Below, one piece after another: positions 12,144-23,100 of a stretch of DNA of 64,000 bases; position 1 is the stretch's first letter; every line of letters begins with the position of its first letter. The stretch lies in the NCBI RefSeq assembly GCF_965638725.1, contig NC_134956.1:24983047-25047046 (forward strand), read 5' to 3'. Both the position numbers and the translations under genes were made by a program. Origin of the DNA: Aptenodytes patagonicus (taxonomy: Eukaryota; Chordata; Aves; Sphenisciformes; Spheniscidae). The notes below the pieces were generated by a model. That model was not told the DNA's origin. It saw only the letters and a list, made by a program, of their open reading frames with translations, and ran no database searches.

Positions 12144-13397
12144 AAAAAAAACCTTAGAATGTTCTGCTCAATAAGCTGAATAAGCAACACAGCATAATAG
12201 CCTGTGCCTCAATTTTTATTCTGTAGACTAGCTTAGCCATATTTTTTCTTCTTGGTGAGTAGACTGTACCCTGCACAACTCTGTCAGAATTCTAGAAATA
12301 GCGATCCTAACTACAGTGCTTCTTATTTTAAGAAAGGATTTATGCAGTATCTCTGGCTGACAGTTTCCTTCCTGTACTGTTGGGCAGCTTATTGGCTGAC
12401 TGTTTCCATGGAATATGCTTGGAAAACAAGTGTAAAAATAACACAAGCAGTAGATCTGTTGTGGAAGTGAGGATTAGAGTTCAGCGTAATAAATGCAACT
12501 TCAGTGCTCTTTCTGACTCTCCCCTTTCATAACACTTCTGCAGGTTTCAAAAAGTACGTGTCTACATCCTTACCCTGGGCTAGTCTTGTTTTAGTCTAGA
12601 ACTGTTTACTCTTTTCCACTCTGCTTCCCCCTTCACTTATAATTCTCATTTGCCTTCTGGTGGAGTATAGCACAAGATGGGGCTAGTGGCATCAAAGGGA
12701 TCACTTCATTTAGGTGATTAATTCTGTGACAGGAAAAGGGAACATGTCTAATAAAACTTGCCGTTGTATTTACATGTATCACATTAGCCTGTTAAAGAGT
12801 ACTTTATAGAATGTCTTCAGGAGGAAATTCTAGAAAATGTTCATGGATTATCAGATGTCCATCTGGGCTGAGGTACAGAAAAGAACATCTACTACATTGG
12901 AGCATACTGGTTTAGGCATTTGAAGGCATGAAAAATTACCTTGTACCTCTGATGTATGCACCAGTATGGATATGGTTCTGAATCCAAACAAGCTAACTGG
13001 AAACATTATTTTCTTTTTTTCTTTTTTTAACTGGAAGAGATATTAGATGCTTTCCTTGATATGATTCATATTAACAAATCCCTTGGCAATTAAGCTAATT
13101 TGGCAACTGAAAGTTGAGTCCTTGTCCATCTAGTTTGTGTAGTTTATTACATGAACTATCTAGTTTGAGCTACTCTTAAAAACCAAAAAACAATGCCACA
13201 AGTAATTGCAGTTTCAGCATAAGCTTTATTCTCTATTATAGATGTGTATAGAAGTGTAAGAAGAGGTTTCCACCAGTTTTAGAAAGGATTCATATAGCCT
13301 TCAAACACATCATTTGGAATAATCACTATATTTACTAAGGAAAAGAGAGAAAATAAGAGAATAAGCCTACATGTCGGCCTGTGATTAACCTTGCCCT

Positions 13398-13403
13398 TTT
13401 ATT
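13398..13403 (-). promoter_or_regulatory. GHRL poly(A) signal (candidate)
   Basis: AATAAA on the - strand lies about 200 bases after the GHRL stop codon. A second AATAAA at 13225-13230 is an alternative. Confidence 0.6.
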
Positions 13404-13600
13404 ATTTTTGGCTCTAGGTCATATTCTTCCTTAAAAGACAATCTGTTCCAGTGTCTGTCAGGGCAAACTGCTCAGGTTCGCATACTTCTTTCTTCTTTAG
13501 ACTTGTGAAATGAGTAATAATTTCATTTTTAAATAAAATTTTAAACAAAACAGGCCATCTAGTGCTATCTTTGTCCTTCATTTCCTTCAAAAAATGAAAC

Positions 13601-15789
13601 TCATTTTTTCATCTGAGTTTCTAAAAAGACAAAAGATAAAGATTATTTTGACAGATTATTTTGATAGTCTTAATATTTTTCTGAAAATCCTGTTTTGATA
13701 ATCTGTCTAGAAGTTCTACAAGTGCTCAACCGAAGGTAGAAGATAAGGTGGCTTTCACGTAGTTACATTCTATAAGGACACATACGCATAAGACTTATTT
13801 GTGTAATGGCCATAGAAGTAGCCCTTCAGAAGGAATTCAGAGGAAAACGGAAAGAGGAGCTTGGGGGAAGACTTGGGAGCCTGAAAAGCAGGGTGAAAGT
13901 AGAAGCATGAAGTGATTTGTAGTTGGAATGTGTAATGCAGATATTAAAACTGACATAAACATTAAAACAGAAGATTCATAAAGATCAGCTTAACATGGGT
14001 GAGTGCAAATAAAGTATGACAGGCTATAAAGGTAAAAAACAGGCAGCATGCAGTGGGAGTTGGTCACTAGAACTTTAGTTATCAGTGAATCTGCTAGAAC
14101 TATCTTAGTTACAATTATGTTTTTAATACTTTGCACCATGAAAATTGTGAAGGTCTTAGCTGAGAAAACAGGGAAATGCTGGGATTTGAGGGAAGGGGGG
14201 AAAAAAAGATTGGTAGTGTAAGGAAAGGAAGCCTTCCCCTTCTGCCTAATATACTTGAATGTGATTCTTCAAAATTCAACTAGCAGTTTCTGAACATCAG
14301 ATACTTAAGTGGTTCTCTTAGTGGTAACTTAGTCCCAATCACTTGTGAAATGCTGCCCCGAATGTCTTGCATGACAAATTAGATGACAGAAGTTGTTTGG
14401 TTTATGGTGTTGGTGTTTTTGTTTGGGTTATTTTGTTTGTTTGTCTTTTTTAAAAGCTCTGCTTTAATGACTTGGTTGGCAGTACCTTTAGCATTCTCTT
14501 CAAGCACGTTCCCTAGCATCTTCTCCAGGGCTTGTCCACATTCTTGACACTCTTTTTCTGTTATCTTGACTCTGATTTCAAAGGGAACATTAAACTATAA
14601 AAACATTAAAAGGCAGAGTTTAACAGACAAGTTCTGGACAAGGACAACTTAATTTTATTCACGGAAATGATGATAAGCAAGAGGTATAAAACGTTATTCC
14701 ATCTATTTGCTTATTAGTGCTGAGATGTAATCAAAATCTCAGAAACAGGGTGTATAGCTACTGCAGACCAAACTACACAATAAACTGGAGGAAGGAAAAC
14801 TTTACAAGGAACTCGCATTATTATATGTTCGTTCTGAAATGTAAGTGAATCCTAAATAGGAGATTGTGATCTGAATCACTGCTGCTAATTTTCAATTATT
14901 TCATACTATCAATGCTGGCAGTTTTCATGTGCCCTTTCCTAGTTGTCTTTCAAGTTAAAAATGACTGCAGTTTTAATTTGTACTGCCTCCTGTGACAGAA
15001 ATTGTATTACCCAACCCCATCCCTTAAATGTGTATGTGAGCAAGAAGAAAAAATACAAACCTTAATTTCAATACTGTTACTGTCGTCTTCTGCCCCTGCT
15101 TCATCTGTATCCCAAAAGCCTTCTGTGCCTCGACGATGTAATTGTGCTGTGGGTTTCTTTGGACCATTTTGTTGCTAGAAAGAAAGCAAAATAACATTTA
15201 TATACTCTTTCCATAGTCAAACTAGTGTGTAGTGGGGAAAATAGAACCCCTAATTAACACAGATGCAGCAAATTAGCTGAAGGCATTACACACTTATGTA
15301 TGTATGATATGTAGGTCTATAATAATTGTACTACCATTGCTGCATGCACTTTAATAGGAATTTGGTTTAAGGGTTCCTTAAAGAACAAGCACCTTACAGT
15401 TAATTTCCAAAGAAGATGCCAACAAATCATTTAAATGAATGCTTTCTCTTCAGTTGTTCTTTTTTTCCAGATTATTAATTCTTAGTGAATGAGATTAGAT
15501 ACATATTCTCATAGCATGAATACAATGCTAATCGTTTGTTACAGAAGTTCTCTGGAATAACTCCTTCCTCTTCCAGAAAATCAATCTTCTAAAAGCTTCT
15601 CTGAACACTGTAAAGAATATTGGTTTTAAGGACTTATAGATGAGGACAATCTTGAGAAAGTATTTTTCTGAATTTTTTTACCTGCGCTTTTTTATATTCA
15701 GGGCTTAAAAAACTAGAGCCAGCCAGAGTAGTTTCTGTCCAGAGGATGCTGTAAAGAATAATTCCCAGCAGAGTACCTCTGAGAAACAT
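13601..15789 (-). CDS. GHRL: GHRL, preproghrelin
   Basis: Four coding exons on the - strand are 15789-15682, 15174-15061, 14594-14486 and 13620-13601 (TGA). They have canonical splice sites and closing phases, giving 116 residues, the length I recall for chicken preproghrelin. Residues 1-23 are a signal peptide (MFLRGTLLGIILYSILWTE, then TTLA). The mature hormone starts GSSFLSPEYKKAQ and continues QQNGPKKPTAQLHRR in the next exon. Ser3 is the site that GOAT octanoylates. HRR provides the processing site. The C-terminal peptide starts FNVPFEIR, like obestatin, and ends AKETQMKK. Ghrelin is secreted from gut endocrine cells and acts on GHSR. Oddities: Glu at mature position 8, two Cys (ITEKECQECG) where chicken has Tyr by my recollection, and no Gly-Lys after QAL, so obestatin-type amidation is not expected. 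The start is the ATG opening the signal peptide; upstream in-frame codons belong to the intron or 5'UTR. Confidence 0.97.
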
Positions 15790-16111
15790 GATTATTTTTG
15801 TGAGGCAGGATGTCAAACCTGAAAGCATAGGTTGAAAAATTAAATGTATTTTACAATCTTTGTATTTAATTGAATCCAAATCCAGTGAAAATCTGTCTCC
15901 TGACTTGAATGACTTGAAATTATTTCTAAAGATGGATGTATAAAGCAAACATAATCTTTATATGCTAAAGGTAAAAATATCCTGTCCAAAAGAGATTATT
16001 GTTTACAGTGTTTTCTTCTCTAACTAAGATATAGTAACTGGAACAGACAGGTTAGTGGAGAGGAATTACACAGGAAAACCGGCAAAAGCTGAAAATGCTG
16101 TAAAACTTTAC

Positions 16112-16166
16112 CTGGTTAGTTTCGTGGCTTCACCAAACAGCTGCTTTCTGAAGCACTTTATATATT
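16112..16166 (-). promoter_or_regulatory. GHRL TATA box and short non-coding exon 1
   Basis: A TATATAAAG box on the - strand (about 16156-16164) lies upstream of a short leader that ends in a strong donor, ACCAG|GTAAAG (exon end 16112). With a start site 25-30 bases below the TATA box, exon 1 would be roughly 20 nucleotides. This matches the very short non-coding first exon known for mammalian ghrelin genes. The exact start site is inferred. Confidence 0.7.
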
Positions 16167-16169
16167 GAG

Positions 16170-19100
16170 TGGAGTATTTGTTCTGCATTACAATATTCCT
16201 GGAAATGCAATATCTGGTATGTATTTAAATTCCTTGGAAACTTGGCCTGCTTCTAAGATAACAAAATTAAAAAAAAAGTGAAAACAGTGCATAGATCCAT
16301 TGCTGCACTTATTTTTATGTATAGTGAAATTGTGTAGGGAATGAAGTGAGAGTTTCCTTTTTTCCTGTGGCATTAACATTGTTCCTTTTAAAAATTAATT
16401 CATAGCTGTAACATTTATTTTTCAAAAAGGAAAAGCCCCAAACCGTTTTTATTATCTGAGGTGGTGTAACAGAAATGGAGAAGTTGAGCTTTATTCCTGA
16501 CCTGCGGTGGCAGCTGTGTTTCTCATTTTCACCTTTAAGTGCATTCCCTCACTTCTGTATTCTCTCCCAGGTTCTGTTTTATCAGATTTTGTTGTCTTTT
16601 GCTGGAAGACCGAAACTGAAAATGATACCTAGGAAACTTGGCTTCCATTACTCTAAAAACAGAATATTAACAAATTTTTAAAACTTCAGTGAAAATTAGT
16701 AGCAATGGCTGAGGGTCTATAAAAATCCCATGAAGAGAAATTGGGAATTTTTTTTTTTTCAACTTGAGAGAGAGTAAGAGAAAAGGAATATATGATGAAG
16801 GATGACAAATTTGCAACTTCTGTTGCTCGTGTTCTACTGTAACTTGAATGACATAGCTGATTTGTAGGATCCATTTTACACCGCAGCCTCACAAACTTCC
16901 AGTAGTAGGATTGAGGTAGGCATGGGAAATGTGCAAAGATGGGAAGATGAGGAGGAATTTAGTTAATCAGATTTGCTATTGGAGAAAATGTAACATGGAG
17001 CCATTTATAACCATCTTAACTGTGCTCTGGCCAAATAAGACTCTGTATCTTTAGCCCATCTGTGGAGTTGGAAAACTAGTTTTATTTCGGGATGCACTTC
17101 CATTTGTTTTCTTCTGCAAACATGATTTAAGAGCTTTCCTCTTTCCGTGTCTCATGTTGTGGCTTTCTGGTTGATTATTTCAAATATTGTGCAGTCATGC
17201 TGTAAATCAGATTTGTGAAATGATCCAAATTTTAAAAGAAAATCACTTCTTAAATGTGACTGGTATCAACTGAATTGGTAAAACTGAGGAAGCTAGTAAC
17301 TGTGATAAGGGAGCTGAAAACAAATGGAGGTGATGGGTCAAAAACCCCGCTAGCAACAAAGCTAGGTTAAAAAACTGATAGAGTTAATCTTCATCTTGGC
17401 TTTTATCTGAGGGCTTGTTAATAAAAATACCCAATAGCACAAAGAAAGCAGGCAGAGCTTCTGGATCCTACCAGAAACCACAAGGAGGCAGAAGGCCCTT
17501 GCATTTTCATAGCACACTTGTGTTTTGTTCTGGGCTGGCCCCAGAATCAAGCTATTTCTGGATTCCAAACACGACAGGGAGATGTGTTCCCTGTAGCTTC
17601 CGGGAGCTTGGTCTTTGGCTCAGCATCTTCTGCTTTATTAAGGCCTGTCAGGACTCCAAAGTAGTGAGGAAAACAGAAGTGTAGGATATGAATTTAGATA
17701 GGCTGTTGTACAAAACAGTGTGGTAACTCCTGTGGTTTTGTTTGTTTTCTAAGTTTCAAGTGACCACATTTGCCATTAAAGACAGCCTAGTTACCGGTGT
17801 ATTAGTAGGAGACATGCCAGAAACCATAAACTTAACAATGCAGATTGAAAGACAGAACTTTATTTCTTCTGTGGAAACTCCTTTCAGTCATCACAAGACA
17901 CAAACTTTTCTTCTTCTCAGGCTAGATAGTGAAAGAGAAGAACGATGGTGCACTCTGGGCACAGGAAAGACCACGCTGGCGTTCATCAGACTGAGTAGCA
18001 ATTTTAAGTTCTTCAGTGTGAAACTTATGTTGAGTCTATTCTCTTTCTCTCTTTCTTTTCCCCAATCCTGACCCCAAGTATGAGAAGGAGGGGATTAGAG
18101 ATCCAAAAACATGAAGGCTATTCTCAAGAGCAACTGAAAAACTTTCACCTAATGCTTATATTTGCAATGAATAAACTGTATAACTCTTAAATAATCTTTT
18201 ATCAATTGTAATTGTTGGGGATACTTTGATCATTACTTGAAACAATTTTAATACATTTCATCTTAAGTATGAAGGGATAACAGGCTCAACTGGGCCTTGC
18301 TGCTAAGTAGGTTTGAATTCTTAAGTATTAAAACTCATAAAATATAAGGATAACTTTTAATAGGGTGAATTGTGGAACCTAATACCCCCACAGGCAAAAA
18401 CTTTTCTTGTGTACTTAAGGAGTTAGTGCTCTTTTTCCTTAGAATGAGGTGTGGTAAAAGCTAACTAAGAATGAGGTTTCATTTTTGAGCTTTTTTATTG
18501 GAGGTGATGTGCTTGATTTCAAGTTTGTATAGTTTCCATAGCAGCTAAAGCCAACCCAAAACCCTCTTAGATGACCAGGTACTCTGTATCAAAGAAGAAC
18601 AAGTGGGTATGGCACTGGGAATGAAAGGCTGCCTGTTCAGCTTTGCAGTTATGATTATGAGCTTAGTAGAAATGGAAAACAGCTTGAAAGAAAATAGTGC
18701 TTTGCTGTATAATTTGAAATGGAACTGTTTGAATGTAATGCTAATTTCTAGAGGAGTTGATTCTTTTTTTGGGGGGGTAAGGCTACAGTGCATTTAAACA
18801 AGAACAGGAATGTTGCATACTTCTGTTGGTATACAGAAAGATAATTCATGTACGTGTTTCTGTGAGAGCAACTAGGATATTATTTGGCTAGTACAGATAA
18901 CTATCATAACATTAGGTTTGTTTTTCTAGAAAAGAGGGTATATTATCTTGACTATGCCAAAACAAAGACTGTGTCTAGGAACCACTACCTTGGAGAAGGA
19001 GGAAGGCTGTGAATTGTTCACTTGTGTTGCTTCAGCGCAACTGAAGAATAAAGGGAAAATGTGACGTTTAAGTACTTTCTCTCTTGGAGGGGAAGAGTGC

Positions 19101-19360
19101 TTCAGCTTTTAGCTGAAGACATACTGAAATGTGGTTTGTTTGAGCCTAATATGTTTGCCTGAAGTGCAATGGCACATAAGTTTAACAAGGCAAAAATTTG
19201 TTTTCTTACACTATATACAGTGTTAGTCTCTAGTGGACTAATACCTTCCCAGCTATTACAAAACCAATACCATGGATGGGAGGACACCACAACTGTGGCT
19301 TGACTGAAGGCAGACAGCTTTGACAAGTCCCCTGTGAAAAGATTATTAAATACAGCACAC
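16170..19360. other. Intergenic region between GHRL and SEC13
   Basis: Roughly 3 kb lies upstream of the GHRL promoter and downstream of the SEC13 3' end. Open frames are short, lie on both strands and lack recognisable domains or flanking splice sites. I see no gene, RNA or young repeat. Confidence 0.5.
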
Positions 19361-19380
19361 CAGGCTTTAACCAATAGGAC

Positions 19381-19386
19381 TTTATT
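19381..19386 (-). promoter_or_regulatory. SEC13 poly(A) signal (candidate)
   Basis: AATAAA on the - strand lies about 720 bases after the SEC13 stop. A second AATAAA at 19468-19473 is slightly nearer, so the 3'UTR is 0.6-0.75 kb depending on use. Confidence 0.55.
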
Positions 19387-20106
19387 CTGTTGGTAGCTCA
19401 ACAAAAACAACTGAGGTACAGTACAGAAGTGTGTCTAAAAGAAAGAAATCTTCAAATTATGGTTTGATTTATTGATGTTGGTTAAATAACCAAGTTTGAG
19501 ATTATTGCAAAGCAAAAGACGTATGCATTCCACTACTCCTTTTCATCTTCAGGAAAGCACAGAGACTTTCACATATCCAAGCACATTATTTTCAGGAAGA
19601 TCTAAGCACTACTTCACTACTACTAGAAGGGCTAGCTGTCATCTAATGCTGAGAACTCCACCAGCCCTTCCCCTTACTTGAAACAAAGTTCTGGCCTTTG
19701 AAGGGACAGAGTATTTGTCCCCTCGCACAAAGGAGTTCACCCCTCACCACTATGATAGCCTCCTCCTGTTCCTACTCGAGTGCCTGAAGTCTGACCACAG
19801 CATATCCAATTAAATTTGACCCCTAAACCAGAAAAGCAGGGGACAGTTTCTACAGCATCAAGGAGTAGTATAAGGCACAGCACTTTGCTATGCACTTTAC
19901 CTTAAATTTAAGGGAATGTCAATTAAGGCTGATTATCAACATATTGTAGCCTCCCAGTAATAGTTATAGAGCGCTCATAAAATTGGATAATTGTTGTTTC
20001 CCATGTTCATGTCCAGTTTAGATAAAATCAGTTCTCATCTGGTTCAAGAAACATTGCAAATCAGGTATAGTGATCACTTGTTGCAGCTGGAACATTCACT
20101 CATGCA

Positions 20107-23100
20107 TCACTGCTCATTCTGCTGCCCCTCTGTAACGGCAGACACCCCTCCTTGGCCCTTGTTGACATCACTGATACACGCCCACAGTCCGTCTACTGAT
20201 TCCTTCCATAGCGTCACCTCAAAAACAGATCAGGAAGAAGTTTCAGCCTTAATACATTCTCAGTTTCCCATTTCCTTGCAACCACCATGTCACTAGTTGG
20301 TGATAGTCTACAGTTACAGAAGTCAAGTGTCGCAGCATTGTTCTAAGTATCAAGTTAGTTGTTGCTGTATACTGAATAATCATCCAGTGGTAAAGGGAGA
20401 GCATGTGAATTCTGCTGTTAGTACCCTACAAAATGAAGTTAAGCCTGCATTTCTAATCTCCAGTAAGGACTAAGAACGCAGTGCAAACAGTTTGCCAAAG
20501 GTTAGGGTCTTCCTCCCCTTTTGATAAGTCAAAAGAAAAAGTGGCATGAGGGAGTAAAAGCCAAGGCAACAGTACTCACTTTATTGTCTCCTCCAGACAC
20601 TGCAAGAATATTTGCAGTAATGGACCAACTCACATGCCAGACAACATCATTGAACTTGTGCAGCAACTTTGGTGACCATGAATTTCCAGAGGCATCATCA
20701 CATGTCCATATAAACACTCTGCCATCCTACAAAAGCAAGCAGACCGAGGTGGTTGGACCACTAGTTATAACACAAAAAAACCAACCTTGATTGCACTTAA
20801 TGGCTACACTTCCAAATCACAGCTCTGATATGAACCCCACATGTGTTTACATGCATTTTTGCTCAACACAGCAAAGGGGCTGTTTTCTTACTATAGCTGT
20901 AAGCAAGACAGGAGTACAGCTTTCTGATGAGAAAAGCTACATGCAAAAGGTGACTTGTAAACACCAGGGAAGAGCTCCCAAAATCCATATGTATCAGCTG
21001 AATGGTTCCGCAGAATGAGATTTTGCTTTCCAGTCACATGACAGCAAGTTAGCAGCTTACTCAGTAGTCTTCCTGCTATTAAAAAAAGCATTTACAGAAT
21101 TATTAGCAGCAAGAACGCTACAGTCAATAAGGTGGTTGAGGACACCAGAGCTGATTAAGAATGCCAGTTATTAGAAAACAGTATTTTTAGCTGGAAGTTA
21201 AGGAATTTGATCCAGAGACATTAAAATACAACTTTAGTTTGAAGGTCATCCTCATAGTGAGACCATCCTGCTCATGATTTTCAAAATAAAAGATAGTCTT
21301 TGGTACAGAGCCACACACACAAACCTTTGTCCAGAAATGCTTCCACTGGGCTTCTGAGTTTGGGAGGAACAGGAATCAAAGGCTCTTATGCACAGACCCA
21401 GGTATAGCAAAGGGTTGCCAAGAGGACCTGTTACAGCAGTTCTATCCTTACTATTCCTTTACTTCCTTCCCCTTTTCTCTAGTAAATTGAAGCGAGGGCA
21501 TTGAGAGCCTGCCTCTGCCACTCCAACAGAAGCCTCACCTGTGAGCAGCTAGCAATGGTACTTGTTGGCAAACCTATGGATGGAGCCCAGGCTACATCTC
21601 GAACCCAGTCACTATGAGCCTCCAGCTTCTGCTCTTCTTTCCACTGACCATCTTCCTCCCTGAAAACACATTTATACAGTCAGAAGGGTGGCAGCAGCAG
21701 CCAGTCATATTTCTCATCTCCTGTTCTGGAAGGCTTTGGTTTTGTAGCTTTCAGACTCCTGATTATCCAGATAGTACAAAGCACAAGTGTTCCCCACTCT
21801 TCTCCAAAAAGCTCTATGGCTTAAACTGACAAAACCCCTTTCAGGGGAGAGAAAGCAGCATAGGCAAAGAGTATTTGATCTTCAGTGACCGTACAGAAAT
21901 CTGCGATTGTCCAAGTGACAGAGGTAATCAAAGACAATTAGAAAGCAACTTTCCAAGACAAGATTAAGCAGGGCTGACACAAATTGCTATAATCATGTGA
22001 GAGATAGTACATCACTAAGTTGTCTCAATTTTTAAAGCACTTCTCTATAACAATAATTCAAAGATGAAAGCACAGAGGTGCCGAAAATATTACTAACAGG
22101 GACATTCAAAGACTATAAAGGATATCACGTTTTCTAAGTTCTTAAGTCTGGCAATAGAGCACTTACTTCCAGATCTTGACAAGGTTGTCACAGCCACCAG
22201 ATGCAAATCTTTTGATGTAGTTTGGTTTTTGACCAGACGGTTGTTCTATAAGGCTTCCTGGTACAACAGCAGGAGCCCAGCTAACTGCATTACATCCAAT
22301 CTATTTAATGAAGAAAAAAAATCATTATTAGAAGTTGCTTACGTTAAATAAATAAAAACTGCTGAGGGGGCAAAGGACACCTAGCATACTCTCTATTGGG
22401 GGTGGGGTGGGGGGGTGGGTGTTGGAAATAAGCCCATCTTAGGAAAATCGGAGTCTTGCACAATGCTGGATGGATACAGGATGAGTAAGAAATCCAGATA
22501 CAGTCTAGTCTCAATAAGGCACTTATTCAGAAAGCCTTAGGTAGCTAAGTAACTGTTTTATGTGCAAATATTGTCTTGGATATGTAAACAGTGGGGACAG
22601 AGATATAAACTGAAAAGACCCAAGACATACGCAGTTGCTAAGATTTAGGAATGCAGGAGTAGAAGCAACCTGTGGGTCCGGAGCCCAATTTCCTTTTATT
22701 GAGAGCCACTGCCATTACCTTATCAAGTTCTGCGTAAGCAAAAATCTCCACTATTTTGGGAAAAACATGAGTCCTGCAGTTTTTCCAGCTTCAGTTTATT
22801 CAGTCGGTTGGTACAGGTGTTCTTAGTACCAAAGCCATTTCCTACCAGGTAATTTCCAGAACTGGGTTTAACAATAACGCTTAACAAGCAAGTATTATCA
22901 GTGCTGTTTAGTAACCTTCACCTGTCTTGTTTTCTACTTCATTTTAGTGACTACAAAGTATACCTTCCCACTCTGGATTAATTTAAAACAAGTTAGTCTT
23001 GATTCTGGAAAATGTTTCACATCATTTCATTGTATTTCAGTATTTACCTAGTCTACAAGTTCTTTGAGGCATCAACTTGGTGCTATCTGTAGCTCCAAGA

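Larger units (their letters stand above)
8306..13380. other. Intergenic region, no recognised protein gene
   Basis: Mostly AT-rich unique sequence. It includes a G-run near 9788-9797, a TTTG microsatellite with T-run near 12110-12143 and an ancient CR1 scrap at about 11588-11716. A frame of 41 codons after a plausible splice acceptor (9315-9440) and a 21-base acceptor/donor-bounded segment (10128-10148) could be exons of a transcript starting at the upstream CpG island. Neither resembles a protein I know. Confidence 0.4.

Noticed and set aside
8306-13380. A diverged TATDN2 gene between IRAK2 and GHRL
   Set aside because: I looked for TatD-type metal-binding motifs and a run of phase-compatible exons and found none.
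15790-15948. In-frame upstream codons before the GHRL ATG as an N-terminal extension
   Set aside because: They lie before the signal peptide and beyond the intron acceptor region. The 116-residue product from 15789 has the family length.
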